The position numbers and the translations under genes are program-made. 64,000 bases of DNA from the NCBI GenBank assembly GCA_900129675.1, contig FSRD01000001.1:4019501-4083500 (forward strand), given 5' to 3'. Positions 1 through 9,281 of this stretch are shown in pieces (position 1 is the first letter of the stretch; each line of letters begins with the position of its first letter). The DNA comes from Bradyrhizobium erythrophlei (lineage in GTDB: Bacteria > Pseudomonadota > Alphaproteobacteria > Rhizobiales > Xanthobacteraceae). The notes under the pieces are model-generated. The model was given only the letters and a program-made list of their open reading frames with translations. It had not been told where the DNA came from and did no database searches.

Positions 1-579
1 CCGCTGGTGGGTGAATTCCAGATCGAGAACGCGCTGGTCGCAGCAGGCCTGGCTATTGGCACCGGCAGCGCGCCGGACGAAGTGTTCGCAAGCCTCGAGC
101 ATCTCGAGGGCGCAAAAGGCCGACTGGAGCGTGTCGGCGAACATAATGGCGCGCCGATCTTCGTCGATTACGCGCACAAGCCGGATGCGCTGGCGAAGGC
201 GCTGCAGGCGCTGCGGCCCTACGCCAGACGCAAGCTCGTCGTCATCTTCGGCGCCGGCGGCGATCGCGACGCCGGCAAGCGGCCGCTGATGGGGGCGATC
301 GCGGTCGAAAATGCCGATCATGTCATCGTCACCGACGACAATCCGCGCAGCGAGAATCCGGCAGCGATCCGCGCCGCCATCCTGGACGCGGCGAAGGGCG
401 CAAAAGATATCGGCGATCGCGCCGAGGCGATCCGGACCGGGATTGCGGCACTGGAGCCCGGCGATGCGCTGCTGATCGCCGGCAAGGGCCACGAGACCGG
501 GCAGATCGTCGGCGACAGGACGCTGCCGTTCAGCGATCACGATGCGGTCGCGGCCGCACTGGCAGCGAGGGTCGCATGA
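1..579 (+). CDS. murE: UDP-MurNAc-tripeptide synthetase MurE, C-terminal part (5' end outside window)
   Basis: This is the last 192 codons or so of MurE, the cytoplasmic ligase that adds the third amino acid to UDP-MurNAc-L-Ala-D-Glu. The frame is open from base 1, so the gene begins upstream of the window. Visible landmarks are the Mur-ligase C-terminal segment starting at VDYAHKPDAL, a GAGGDRDAGKRP motif, and DNPRSENP; the DNPR motif marks enzymes that use meso-diaminopimelate rather than lysine. KGHE lies near the end. The stop overlaps the murF start in ATGA, which implies translational coupling. Its position at the head of the murF-mraY-murD string supports the call. Confidence 0.95.
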   Translation, partial: PLVGEFQIENALVAAGLAIGTGSAPDEVFASLEHLEGAKGRLERVGEHNGAPIFVDYAHKPDALAKALQALRPYARRKLVVIFGAGGDRDAGKRPLMGAIAVENADHVIVTDDNPRSENPAAIRAAILDAAKGAKDIGDRAEAIRTGIAALEPGDALLIAGKGHETGQIVGDRTLPFSDHDAVAAALAARVA

Positions 580-1955
580 GCGCGCATTTGTGGACCATTG
601 CCGACGTCGCCCGCGCCCTGGGCCTGGCCGGAAAATTTCCCGAGACGGCGATCGAATTCGTCACCCAGGACAGCCGCCTGGTGAAGCCGGGATGTCTGTT
701 CGTGGCGTTGAGCGGCACGCCGAGCGGCGGCTTTATTTCGAGTTTTGCCAGCGCGCGCGACGGTTGGGAGTTTGCAAAGCAGGCCGAGGCGGCCGGCGCG
801 GTGGCGATGATCGTGCCGCACCGGATCGAGGGCGTGAGCGCGCCGCAACTGGTGGTGAAGGACACGCTGATCGACGGGCTGTGGACATTGGCGCGCGCGG
901 CGCGGGCGCGATTTGGCGGCCCGGTGATCGGCCTGACCGGCAGCGCCGGCAAAACCAGCACCAAGGAATTTCTCGCCGCCTATCCCGGCGCCTATGCCAG
1001 CCCGAGCAGCTTCAATAATTTCTGGGGCGTGCCGTTGACGCTGTGCAATGCCGGCCCCAACGCCTCACTATGGGTGGTCGAAATGGGCATGAACCAGACC
1101 GGCGAGATCGCGCGGCTCAGCGAATTGACGCAGCCGACCGTGGCGCTGGTGGTGAACGTGCAGCCGGTGCATCTGGAAAAGCTCGGCACCCTGGAGGCGA
1201 TCCGGCGCGAGAAGGTAAGTATTGCACAGGGTCTGCCGAAAGAAGGCGTGCTGGTGCTGCCTGGGGATGTCGACGCGCCGGAATGGAATGGAAAGATCGT
1301 CCGCTTCGGCGATGGGTCCGAGGTGCGGGCGTTGAAACATTCGGCACAAGGCGAAAGCTGGAACGTGGTCGCGCAGGTAGGCGGCAAGCAGATTGAATTC
1401 GGCCTGACGCCCGGCGCGCCGCATCGTCTGCAGAATGCGCTGGCGTCGCTGGCGTCGATTCACGCCGCCGGCCTGGATGAAACATTACTGGCGAAGGAAC
1501 TCGGCAAGGTCGGCATCATGAGCGGGCGCGGGGTCGAGCAGACCGCGCACGGCGTGACCGTGATCGACGACAGTTTCAACGGCAATCCCGCCAGCATGGT
1601 GGCCGCCCTCGACAGCCTGAAGGCGCGGCCGGTGCATAACGGCCGGCGCATCGCCATTCTCGGCGACATGCTGGAGCTCGGCGCCGATGCGCCGGCCTAT
1701 CATGAAAAGCTGGCCAGGCACCTGCCGGGCATCGATGGTGTGTACTGCGTGGGCCCCTTGATGCGGCATTTATACGACCTGGTTCCGGCGGAAAACGGCC
1801 TCGGCTGGTACGAGGACCCGGCCACGCTCGAGCCGCAAAAAATCGCGACTTTGCTGCGGGACGGCGATGTCGTCGTGGTCAAGGGCAGCAAAAAAATGTT
1901 TTGGGTCAACAAGTTTGTGCCGAGGTTGCTGGCCGCCCTACAGGCAAGGGCGTAA
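576..1955 (+). CDS. murF: UDP-MurNAc-tripeptide:D-Ala-D-Ala ligase MurF
   Basis: MurF attaches D-Ala-D-Ala to the UDP-MurNAc tripeptide, the last cytoplasmic step of the nucleotide precursor pathway. The product is 459 residues, close to the 452 of E. coli MurF. The ATP-binding loop GLTGSAGKTSTK is at about 119-130. The central-domain motif EMGMNQTGEI and the C-terminal DSFNGNPASM and AILGDMLELG motifs are all present. The start ATG overlaps the murE stop (ATGA). The following 164 bases up to mraY contain no convincing gene. Confidence 0.96.
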   Translation: MSAHLWTIADVARALGLAGKFPETAIEFVTQDSRLVKPGCLFVALSGTPSGGFISSFASARDGWEFAKQAEAAGAVAMIVPHRIEGVSAPQLVVKDTLIDGLWTLARAARARFGGPVIGLTGSAGKTSTKEFLAAYPGAYASPSSFNNFWGVPLTLCNAGPNASLWVVEMGMNQTGEIARLSELTQPTVALVVNVQPVHLEKLGTLEAIRREKVSIAQGLPKEGVLVLPGDVDAPEWNGKIVRFGDGSEVRALKHSAQGESWNVVAQVGGKQIEFGLTPGAPHRLQNALASLASIHAAGLDETLLAKELGKVGIMSGRGVEQTAHGVTVIDDSFNGNPASMVAALDSLKARPVHNGRRIAILGDMLELGADAPAYHEKLARHLPGIDGVYCVGPLMRHLYDLVPAENGLGWYEDPATLEPQKIATLLRDGDVVVVKGSKKMFWVNKFVPRLLAALQARA

Positions 1956-2119
1956 ACTGCCCATGCTTACGACCCGCTTTTCCGTGCCCCGATTCGCGAG
2001 GCACGACGCGGTCATGATCAAGGTTTTGCTTGGTTTGAGGCTGAAAGCGATTATCAACACACCCGCAAGGCGCTTTCCCGGCAAGACGGCGAACGAAGCC
2101 GCGGTATAGGGCATATTGA

Positions 2120-3226
2120 ATGTTTTACTGGCTGATCGAACTCTCCAATACCGTTCCCGGCTTCGGCGTCTTCCGTACCCTGTTGAACGTGTTTCGCTAC
2201 ATCACCTTCCGCACCGGTGGCGCGATGGTGACCGGGGCGTTGTTCGTGTTCCTGTTCGGGCCGTGGATCATCGACCATTTGAGGCTGCGCCAGGGCAAGG
2301 GCCAGCCGATCCGCACCGACGGCCCGGCGTCGCATATCGTCTCCAAAAAGGGCACGCCGACGATGGGCGGGCTGATGATCCTTTCGGGGTTGGTGGTCTC
2401 GACGCTGTTGTGGGCCAATCCGCTCAATCCTTACGTCTGGATCGTGCTGGCGGTGACGCTCGGCTTCGGCTTCGTCGGATTCTACGACGACTATCTGAAG
2501 GTCACCAAGCAGACCCATGGCGGTTTCGCCGGAAAATTCCGGCTTGCGATCGAGGCGGCGATCGCGCTGGCCGCCTGCTACGCCCTGGTGCGGCTCGGCC
2601 GCGACGTGTCCTCGACCTCGCTCGCGATCCCCTTCTTCAAGGACATGGTGTTCAATTTCGGCTGGTTCTTCATCATCTTCGGCGCCTTCGTCATGGTCGG
2701 CGCCGGCAACGCGGTCAATCTGACCGACGGACTCGACGGGCTTGCGATCGTGCCGGTCATGATCGCCGCCGCCAGTTTCGGCATGATCGCGTATCTGACC
2801 GGAAACGCGGTGTTCTCCGATTATTTGCAGATCAACTATGTCGCCGGCGCCGGCGAACTGGCGGTGGTCTGCGGCGCGGTGCTCGGCGCCGGATTGGGAT
2901 TTCTCTGGTTCAACGCGCCGCCGGCGTCGATCTTCATGGGCGATACCGGCTCGCTTGCGCTCGGCGGCATGCTGGGTGCGACCGCGGTCGCGGTCAAGCA
3001 CGAGATCGTGCTGGCCGTGATCGGCGGATTGTTCGTGCTGGAAGCAGTCTCCGTGATCGTGCAGGTGGTATCGTTCAAGCTGACGGGGAAACGCGTGTTC
3101 CGGATGGCGCCGCTGCATCATCATTTCGAACAGAAGGGCTGGACCGAGCCGCAGATCGTGATCCGGTTCTGGATCATCTCGGTGATGTTGGCGCTGGCCG
3201 GTCTCTCCACGCTGAAACTGCGGTGA
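2120..3226 (+). CDS. mraY: phospho-MurNAc-pentapeptide transferase MraY
   Basis: MraY is the integral membrane enzyme that moves phospho-MurNAc-pentapeptide from UDP to undecaprenyl phosphate, making lipid I. The 368-residue protein has about ten hydrophobic segments. It carries the family motifs GTPTMGG, the catalytic-pocket GFYDDYLK, NAVNLTDGLDGLA, and the histidine cluster PLHHHFE. The ATG at 2120 gives MFYWLIEL, a typical MraY start. The next gene, murD, begins only four bases after the stop. Long antisense frames over this gene are composition shadows. Confidence 0.96.
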   Translation: MFYWLIELSNTVPGFGVFRTLLNVFRYITFRTGGAMVTGALFVFLFGPWIIDHLRLRQGKGQPIRTDGPASHIVSKKGTPTMGGLMILSGLVVSTLLWANPLNPYVWIVLAVTLGFGFVGFYDDYLKVTKQTHGGFAGKFRLAIEAAIALAACYALVRLGRDVSSTSLAIPFFKDMVFNFGWFFIIFGAFVMVGAGNAVNLTDGLDGLAIVPVMIAAASFGMIAYLTGNAVFSDYLQINYVAGAGELAVVCGAVLGAGLGFLWFNAPPASIFMGDTGSLALGGMLGATAVAVKHEIVLAVIGGLFVLEAVSVIVQVVSFKLTGKRVFRMAPLHHHFEQKGWTEPQIVIRFWIISVMLALAGLSTLKLR

Positions 3227-3230
3227 GCCT

Positions 3231-4631
3231 TTGATTCCCGTCACCTCCTTCGCCGGCAAGACGGTCGCCGTCTTCGGGCTCGGCGGCTCCGGACTTGCAA
3301 GCTGTCACGCCCTGAAGGCGGGCGGCGCGGAAGTGATCGCGGGGGACGACAGTACCGAGAATGTCGTCAAGGCAGCCCAGGCCGGTTTCATCACCGCCGA
3401 TCTGCGCACCGTGTCCTGGGAGAATTTCGCCGCGCTGATTCTGACGCCCGGTGCGCCGCTGACCCATCCGGCGCCGCACTGGAGCGTGCTGGCGGCGCGG
3501 CAGGCCGGTATCGAAGTGATCGGCGACATCGAACTGTTTTGCCGCGAACGAAGGCGTCACGCGCCGGAGGCGCCGTTCGTGGCGATCACCGGCACCAACG
3601 GCAAGTCGACCACGACGGCGCTGATCGCGCATCTGATGAAGGTCGCCGGTTACGACACCCAGATGGGCGGCAATATCGGCACCGCGATCCTGTCGCTGGA
3701 GCCGCCGCGGATGGGGCGGGTGCATGTGGTCGAGATGTCGTCCTACCAGATCGATCTTTCGCCCTCGCTCGATCCTTCGGTCGGGATTCTCCTGAACGTC
3801 AGCGAAGATCATATCGACCGCCACGGCACGCTCGAAAATTACGCCGCGGTGAAGGCGCGCCTGGTCGCCGGCGTGCAGCCGGCGGGCACCTCCGTTGTCG
3901 GCGTCGACGACGGCTGGTGCCGCAACATCGCCGACCGCCTCGACCGGGCCGGCAAGCGCGTGGTGCGCATCTCCGTGAAGAACCCGTTGCCCGACGGCGT
4001 CTATGTCGAGCGCGAAACCATCGTGCTTGCTTCCGGCGGCGCGCGCAGCGAAATCGCGAAACTCGGCGGCATCGGCTCGCTGCGCGGCCTGCACAACGCA
4101 CAGAACGCGGCCTGTGCCGCGGCCTGTGCGCTGGCGATGGGTATTGGCACCGATATCCTGCAGAACGGCCTGCGCAGTTTTCCCGGTCTCGCCCATCGCA
4201 TGGAGCAGGTCGGCCGCCGCGGCAACGTACTGTTCGTCAACGACTCCAAGGGCACCAATGCCGACGCCGCGGCGCACGCGCTGTCGTCGTTCGGCGAGAT
4301 ATTCTGGATCGCCGGCGGCAAACCAAAACTCGGCGGCATCACCGGCCTGACCGAATATTTCCCGCGCATCCGCAAAGCCTATCTGATCGGCGAAGCCGCG
4401 CCGGAATTTGCAGGGACCTTGGGCGATCGCGTGCCGCACGAGATATCCGAGACGCTGGACGTCGCGGTGGCCAATGCCGCGCGCGACGCGGAAGCGTCAG
4501 GGCTCGCCGATCCCGTGGTGCTGCTGTCGCCGGCCTGCGCCTCGTTCGACCAGTACCGCAATTTCGAAATCCGCGGCACCGCCTTCCGCGATCTCGTCAC
4601 CGCGCTGCCCGGCGTCAAGCCGGTGGTGTGA
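3231..4631 (+). CDS. murD: UDP-MurNAc-L-alanine:D-glutamate ligase MurD (TTG start)
   Basis: MurD adds D-glutamate to UDP-MurNAc-L-Ala in the cytoplasm. Its 466 residues show the N-terminal Rossmann motif VFGLGGSGLA (about 14-23), the ATP-binding GTNGKSTTT (about 121-129), EMSSYQID, NVSEDHIDRHG and, near the C-terminus, NDSKGTNADAA. The only reasonable start is TTG at 3231, just after the mraY stop, because the Rossmann domain follows directly. Reading extends to 4631 and is followed by a repeat rather than directly by ftsW. Confidence 0.95.
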   Translation: MIPVTSFAGKTVAVFGLGGSGLASCHALKAGGAEVIAGDDSTENVVKAAQAGFITADLRTVSWENFAALILTPGAPLTHPAPHWSVLAARQAGIEVIGDIELFCRERRRHAPEAPFVAITGTNGKSTTTALIAHLMKVAGYDTQMGGNIGTAILSLEPPRMGRVHVVEMSSYQIDLSPSLDPSVGILLNVSEDHIDRHGTLENYAAVKARLVAGVQPAGTSVVGVDDGWCRNIADRLDRAGKRVVRISVKNPLPDGVYVERETIVLASGGARSEIAKLGGIGSLRGLHNAQNAACAAACALAMGIGTDILQNGLRSFPGLAHRMEQVGRRGNVLFVNDSKGTNADAAAHALSSFGEIFWIAGGKPKLGGITGLTEYFPRIRKAYLIGEAAPEFAGTLGDRVPHEISETLDVAVANAARDAEASGLADPVVLLSPACASFDQYRNFEIRGTAFRDLVTALPGVKPVV

Positions 4632-4645
4632 GCGCAGCCGCACCC

Positions 4646-4800
4646 GTGTCCCGGACGCGTTGCGGCATGGAATGCCGCTACGCAGAGCCGGGACCCAGCC
4701 GCGCTGGGCCCCGGATCAGCAGCGCATCGCGCCGCAAGGCAAAGCCGTCGAGGACGCGCGTGAACGCGCTGATGGCGCTGCGCAGCATCCGGGGCACGAG
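4646..4800. repeat. interspersed palindromic repeat, family R2 copy 1
   Basis: This non-coding element between murD and ftsW begins GTGTCCCGGACGCG and ends GCGCAGCATCCGGGGCACG, so its ends can pair (CCCGGA with TCCGGGG). The same arrangement, including the inner block GACGCGCGTGAACGCGCT and GGCGCTGCGCAGCATCCGG, recurs downstream of recN at 20035-20190. It is a repeat family within the window, not a gene. Frames running through it are extensions of neighbouring genes. Confidence 0.85.
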
Positions 4801-4891
4801 AGCTCACCCTCAAAAGATTATGATGTCATTAACCCCTTGGAAACCATCCTGCGCCACCAATGGGCATTACCTCTGCCATTTGGGGATGCCC

Positions 4892-6043
4892 ATGCTTGCC
4901 CGTGACCAACGCACCCCGTTTTCCGAATGGTGGTGGACCGTCGACAAGCTGCTGCTGGCGGCGATCATCGCGCTGATGCTGGCTGGCATCATCCTGTCGC
5001 TGGCGGCGAGCCCGCCGGTGGCAACGAGGATCAGGCTCGATCCCTTCCACTTCTTCAACCGGCACATCCTGTTCCTGCTACCGTCGTTCATGGTGCTGAT
5101 CGCGGTGTCGTTCCTGTCGCCGCGGCAGATCCGCCGTTCCGCGCTGGTCGTTTTCGCGCTCAGCATTGCGCTGATCGTGGCGACGCTGCTGCTCGGTCCC
5201 GAGGTCAAGGGCTCGCGACGCTGGATCACGCTGCTCGGCGTCAACATCCAGGCTTCCGAATCCGCCAAGCCGGCGTTCGTGGTGATGGCGGCGTGGCTGT
5301 TTGCCGAATCGACCAAGCGTCCGGAAATGCCGGCGACCTCGATGGCGCTGGTGCTCCTGATGATGCTGGTGTCGCTATTGGTGATGGAGCCGGATTTCGG
5401 CCAGACCATGCTGATCCTGATGGTGTGGGGCGCGCTGTTCTTCATCGCGGGCATGCGGATGATCTGGGTGCTGGGGCTCGCGGGCGCCGCCAGCGCCGGC
5501 CTGTTCAGCGCCTATCTGCTGGTGCCGCACGTTGCCGGTCGCATCAAGCGCTTCATGAACCCGGCCTCGGGCGACACCTTTCAGGTCGACACCGCGATGG
5601 AGGCGTTCTGGAACGGCGGCTGGTTCGGGCTTGGGCCCGGCGAAGGCATCGCCAAGCGCAGCCTGCCGGACAGCCATACCGACTTCGTGTTCGCGGTCGC
5701 GGCGGAAGAATTCGGCATCATCCTGTGCCTGGCGCTGGTCGCGCTGTTCGCCTTCGTCGTGATCCGCACGCTGTCGCGCGCCTACGCCACCGAGGACATG
5801 TTCGCGCGCTTTGCCGCTTCCGGTCTTGCGATCCTGTTCGGGGTGCAGGCCGCCATCAACATGGCTGTCAACCTGCAGCTGATCCCCGCCAAGGGCATGA
5901 CGCTGCCGTTCATCTCCTATGGCGGCTCGTCGATCGTCTCATTGGCTTATGGCGTCGGCATGATGCTGGCGCTGACGCGACAGCGCCCGCGCACCGAGAT
6001 GGAATCGATCAACGACGCCAGCGCGGCGCGGGGTTACGCTTGA
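4892..6043 (+). CDS. ftsW: lipid II polymerase / division SEDS protein FtsW
   Basis: FtsW is the SEDS-family membrane glycosyltransferase that polymerises septal peptidoglycan with FtsI. The product is 383 residues from ATG 4892 (MLARDQRTPFSEWWW); a GGGGA ribosome site sits just upstream, and another in-frame ATG at 4886 is possible. About ten membrane segments are present, with family signatures GSRRWI (near residue 109), the catalytic-loop region with EPDFGQTM, and PFISYGGSS near the C-terminus. The open frame runs back to 3539 through the R2 repeat and antisense to nothing, but that extension has no FtsW character and overlaps murD. Confidence 0.94.
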   Translation: MLARDQRTPFSEWWWTVDKLLLAAIIALMLAGIILSLAASPPVATRIRLDPFHFFNRHILFLLPSFMVLIAVSFLSPRQIRRSALVVFALSIALIVATLLLGPEVKGSRRWITLLGVNIQASESAKPAFVVMAAWLFAESTKRPEMPATSMALVLLMMLVSLLVMEPDFGQTMLILMVWGALFFIAGMRMIWVLGLAGAASAGLFSAYLLVPHVAGRIKRFMNPASGDTFQVDTAMEAFWNGGWFGLGPGEGIAKRSLPDSHTDFVFAVAAEEFGIILCLALVALFAFVVIRTLSRAYATEDMFARFAASGLAILFGVQAAINMAVNLQLIPAKGMTLPFISYGGSSIVSLAYGVGMMLALTRQRPRTEMESINDASAARGYA

Positions 6044-6066
6044 CCCGACGGGAAAGACGCGCTTTT

Positions 6067-6183
6067 CGTCATTGCGAGGAACGAAGTGACGAAGCAGTCC
6101 ATCCTTTCTTTGTGGCCATGTAGATTGCTTCGCTTCCGCCTTCGCTCGTCGAGCTACGGCGAACAACTCGCTCGCAATGACGG
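6067..6183. repeat. interspersed palindromic repeat, family R1 copy 1
   Basis: A 117-bp element in the ftsW-murG gap is bounded by CGTCATTGCGAGGA and, inverted, CTCGCAATGACGG. The inner word GACGAAGCAGTCCATCC is shared with two further copies at 22397-22515 and 23193-23310. The position between two dcw genes with no reading frame supports a non-coding mobile palindrome. Confidence 0.85.
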
Positions 6184-6205
6184 TTAGATCGCAAAGATTG
6201 CCCCC

Positions 6206-7306
6206 ATGACAAACGCACCTCTGATCTTGCTGGCCGCGGGCGGTACCGGCGGCCATCTGTTTCCCGCCGAGGCGCTGGGCGTCGAACTGGTCAAGCGCGG
6301 CCTGCGCGTGCGTCTGGCGACCGACGCCCGCGCGCTGCGCTACAGCGGGTTGTTCACGAGGGGCATGATCGACGTGGTGCCTAGCGAGACCGTGCGCAGC
6401 CGCAACCCGGTGTCGCTGGCGCGCACCGCCATCATGCTGGGCTATGGCACCGTGGTGGCGCTCAATCTGGTGCGGCGGCTGAAACCCGCGGCCGTGGTCG
6501 GCTTCGGCGGTTATCCGACCGTGCCGCCGCTGATGGCGGCGCGCTGGCTCGGCGTGCCCGGCATCATTCACGACGCCAACGCCGTACTCGGCCGCGCCAA
6601 CCGGTTTCTTTCCAGCCGCGTCGATGCGGTCGCGACCTCGTTGCCCGGCGTGCTCGATCGCGATCCTTCGCTGGCCGGCAAGACGACCACCGTCGGCACG
6701 CCGATGCGTCCGGCGATCCTCGCCGCCGCGGCGGTGCCATTTGCGACACCGGAACCGAATGGACCGCTACGCGTGCTGGTGGTCGGCGGCAGCCAGGGCG
6801 CGCGGGTGATGAGCGATATCGTGCCGGGTGCAATCGAGCGGCTGGAGCCGGTGCTGTGGAGCCATTTGATGCTGACGCAGCAAGTCCGTGAAGAGGACAT
6901 GGCGCGGGTCCGCGCGGTGTATGACCGGCTCAAGATCAACGCCGAACTGGCGCCGTTCTTCGGCGACCTGCCGGCGAAGCTGGCGTCGAGCCATCTGGTG
7001 ATCTCGCGCTCCGGCGCCGGTACGGTCGCCGAACTAGCCGCGATCGGACGGCCCTCCATCCTGGTGCCACTGCCGGGCGCGATCGATCAGGACCAGTTCG
7101 CCAATGCTGGAGTGCTGTCGCAGGCGAACGGGGCTTTACGGATTCCGCAGACCGAATTTACCCCCGACCGTCTGGCCGCGGAAATCTCCGCGCTTGCCGC
7201 CGAGCCCGCCAGGCTGACCGCGATGGCCACGGCCGCCCGAAGCGTCGGCAGGCTCGATGCGGCGGAGCGGCTGGCCGATCTGGTGATGAAAGTCGCCGGA
7301 ATCTAG
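6206..7306 (+). CDS. murG: undecaprenyl-PP-MurNAc-pentapeptide GlcNAc transferase MurG
   Basis: MurG is the peripheral inner-membrane GT28 glycosyltransferase that adds GlcNAc to lipid I, giving lipid II. The 366-residue protein opens with the glycine-rich AAGGTGGHLFPAEAL (about 10-24). It has GFGGYPTVPPLMAA, HDANAVLGRANR and the C-domain VVGGSQGARVMSD and SRSGAGTVAELAAIGRPSI motifs that bind UDP-GlcNAc. ATG 6206 is 22 bases after the R1 repeat. Length and motifs match the family. Confidence 0.96.
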   Translation: MTNAPLILLAAGGTGGHLFPAEALGVELVKRGLRVRLATDARALRYSGLFTRGMIDVVPSETVRSRNPVSLARTAIMLGYGTVVALNLVRRLKPAAVVGFGGYPTVPPLMAARWLGVPGIIHDANAVLGRANRFLSSRVDAVATSLPGVLDRDPSLAGKTTTVGTPMRPAILAAAAVPFATPEPNGPLRVLVVGGSQGARVMSDIVPGAIERLEPVLWSHLMLTQQVREEDMARVRAVYDRLKINAELAPFFGDLPAKLASSHLVISRSGAGTVAELAAIGRPSILVPLPGAIDQDQFANAGVLSQANGALRIPQTEFTPDRLAAEISALAAEPARLTAMATAARSVGRLDAAERLADLVMKVAGI

Positions 7307-7330
7307 GCGCTTGCGCACAAAATTGCGCTT

Positions 7331-7466
7331 GTCATGCCCCGCGAAAGCGGGGCATCCAGTACGCCGCGCCGCTGATTTGACTCACGGGGGGCGCGGAACA
7401 CTGGATCGCCCGCTGGAGCCTGTCATCGGGCGGCGCTTTGCGCCGACCCGTTGGCGGGCGATGACA
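7331..7466. repeat. interspersed palindromic repeat, family R3 copy 1
   Basis: The murG-murC gap holds an element starting GTCATGCCCCGCGAAAGCG and ending GCGGGCGATGAC, the ends being inverted. It contains an inner hairpin (GCCCCGC GAAA GCGGGGC). A related element with CCAGTA, CGGCGTACTGG and CCCGCCTTCGCGGG is at 24760-24860. No coding signal is seen. Confidence 0.75.
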
Positions 7467-7479
7467 CCGAGGAACAAGC

Positions 7480-8883
7480 ATGAGACTGCCGCGCGAGATC
7501 GGACCCATTCACTTCGTCGGGATCGGCGGCATCGGCATGAGCGGGATTGCCGAGGTCTTGAGCAATCTCGGCTACACCGTGCAGGGCTCGGACGCCTCCG
7601 AGAGCGGCAACGTCACGCGGCTGCGCGACAAGGGCATCACGGTTTCCGTTGGCCACAAGGCTGAGAATGTCGACGGCGCCGACGTGGTCGTGGTGTCAAC
7701 CGCAATCAAGCGCGACAATCCGGAATTGATGGCGGCGCGCGCGCAGCGCATCCCCGCGGTGCGCCGCGCCGAGATGCTGGCGGAACTGATGCGGCTGAAA
7801 AGCTGCGTTGCGATCGCCGGCACCCATGGCAAGACCACCACCACCACGATGGTGGCAACGCTGCTCGATGCCGGTGGTCTCGATCCGACCGTGATCAATG
7901 GCGGCATCATCAACGCTTATGGCTCCAACGCGCGGCTCGGCGCCGGCGACTGGATGGTGGTGGAAGCCGACGAGAGCGACGGCACGTTCCTGAAGCTGCC
8001 GTCCGACGTGGTGATCGTCACCAACATCGATCCCGAACATCTCGATCATTTCAAGACCTTCGAGGCGATCCAGGAGGCATTCCGCAATTTCGTCGAGAAT
8101 GTGCCGTTCTACGGCTTTGCCGTGATGTGCACCGACCATCCCGTGGTGCAGACCCTGGTCGGCAAGATCGAGGACCGGCGCATCATCACCTATGGCGAAA
8201 ACCCACAGGCCGATGCGCGGCTGATGGATCTCACGCCGATGGGCAGCGGCTCGAAATTCAAGGTCGTCTTCCGCAACCGCAAGACCGATGCCACGCACGA
8301 GATATCGGACCTCATGCTGCCGATGCCCGGACGCCATAATGCATTGAACGCCACGGCGGCAATCGCGGTGGCGCATGAGCTCGGCATTTCCGATGACGGG
8401 ATCCGGAAGGCGATCGCAGGCTTCGGCGGCGTCAAGCGGCGCTTCACCAAAACCGGCGAATATAACGGCGTCACCGTGATCGACGATTACGGCCATCACC
8501 CGGTCGAGATCGCAGCCGTGCTGAAGGCGGCGCGGGAGTCCACCAGCGGCAAGATCGTTGCCGTGGTGCAGCCGCATCGCTTCACCCGCCTGCAATCGCT
8601 GTTCGAGGAATTTTGCACCTGCTTCAATGACGCCGATGCGGTCGTTGTCGCCGAAGTCTATCCGGCCGGCGAGGCGCCGATCCCGGGCATCGATCGCGAT
8701 CATTTCGTTCTCGGCTTGCGCGCGCATGGCCACCGCGAGGTGATTCCGCTGCGGAGTTCTTCGGAACTCGCCAAGGTCGTGCACGGCATCGCCGGCCGCG
8801 GTGATCTCGTCGTCTGCTTGGGGGCCGGCAATATCACGCAATGGGCATACGCGCTGCCGGGCGAATTGAAGGCGCTGGGGTGA
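7480..8883 (+). CDS. murC: UDP-MurNAc:L-alanine ligase MurC
   Basis: MurC charges UDP-MurNAc with L-alanine, the first Mur-ligase step. The 467-residue product begins MRLPREIGPIHFVGIGGIGMSG, with the N-terminal nucleotide fold at about 10-22. The ATP loop GTHGKTTTT is at about 114-122. The central EADESDGTFLKL and NIDPEHLDHF segments and the C-terminal DDYGHHPVEI motif are present. Downstream, the usual murB is displaced by a repeat-bracketed antisense nuclease gene. Confidence 0.96.
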   Translation: MRLPREIGPIHFVGIGGIGMSGIAEVLSNLGYTVQGSDASESGNVTRLRDKGITVSVGHKAENVDGADVVVVSTAIKRDNPELMAARAQRIPAVRRAEMLAELMRLKSCVAIAGTHGKTTTTTMVATLLDAGGLDPTVINGGIINAYGSNARLGAGDWMVVEADESDGTFLKLPSDVVIVTNIDPEHLDHFKTFEAIQEAFRNFVENVPFYGFAVMCTDHPVVQTLVGKIEDRRIITYGENPQADARLMDLTPMGSGSKFKVVFRNRKTDATHEISDLMLPMPGRHNALNATAAIAVAHELGISDDGIRKAIAGFGGVKRRFTKTGEYNGVTVIDDYGHHPVEIAAVLKAARESTSGKIVAVVQPHRFTRLQSLFEEFCTCFNDADAVVVAEVYPAGEAPIPGIDRDHFVLGLRAHGHREVIPLRSSSELAKVVHGIAGRGDLVVCLGAGNITQWAYALPGELKALG

Positions 8884-8903
8884 GCACGGCGATGCACATA
8901 GGA

Positions 8904-8974
8904 TCGTCATGGCCGGGCATAGTCGTCCGAAGGACGGCGTCGCTTCCGCTCGCCTATGCCCGGCCATCCACGTC
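8904..8974 (+). repeat. palindromic repeat family R4, left copy
   Basis: The copy reads TCGTCATGGCCGGGCATAG, then a long GTCCGAAGGAC-containing loop, then CTATGCCCGGCCATCCACGTC. The arms CATGGCCGGGCATAG and CTATGCCCGGCCAT are inverted. It directly abuts the end of the GIY-YIG gene. Confidence 0.85.
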
Positions 8975-8975
8975 T

Positions 8976-9266
8976 TCACTGCGTGATCGTCGGATAAAGA
9001 TCGTCCCAATCTGGATTCACCGCGACGATCGTCCGAACCTTCCACGCGCGCGACCAATGCTTGATGTTGTGCTCGCGCTGGATGGCATCACGGATGTCAT
9101 CGAATTGCTCGAAATACACCAAACGCTTCAACCCGTACCGCTTGGTAAACCCATCGACGAATCCGGAACGATGTTCGGATACCCGGCGGACAAGATCGCT
9201 TGTCACTCCGACATAGAGAATGCCGTTAGGGCGATTGGTCAGAATGTAGACGTATCCACCTGCCAT
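8976..9266 (-). CDS. single-domain GIY-YIG nuclease
   Basis: This is a 96-residue, single-domain GIY-YIG endonuclease-fold protein, antisense to the dcw genes. The motif is split as GYVYILTN and ILYVGVTSD. The conserved arginine follows in LVRRVSEHR, and a C-terminal NPDWDDLY completes the family pattern. I chose the ATG at 9266 (MAGGYVYIL). The frame continues upstream to 9311, but those 15 residues (MAGLVPAIHV...) are only a translation of the right-hand palindromic repeat. The substrate is unknown; stand-alone members are usually annotated as YhbQ-like or excinuclease-domain proteins. Repeat copies within 2 and 15 bases of its ends suggest that gene and repeats travel together. Confidence 0.88.
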   Translation of the reverse strand: MAGGYVYILTNRPNGILYVGVTSDLVRRVSEHRSGFVDGFTKRYGLKRLVYFEQFDDIRDAIQREHNIKHWSRAWKVRTIVAVNPDWDDLYPTITQ

Positions 9267-9281
9267 GTTGATATTCTGCAA

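Noticed and set aside
1956..2119. Small gene between murF and mraY
   Set aside because: The frame (MLTTRFSVPRF...) has no ribosome site or domain and looks like spacer.
2054..3259. 401-codon - strand frame over mraY
   Set aside because: It is antisense to a clear MraY, rich in His/Asp/Arg/Gln, with no motif. It is a high-GC shadow.
3539..4885. Upstream extension of the ftsW frame to 834 codons
   Set aside because: The added part overlaps murD in another frame and then runs through the R2 repeat. FtsW character starts only at MLARDQRTPFSEWWW.
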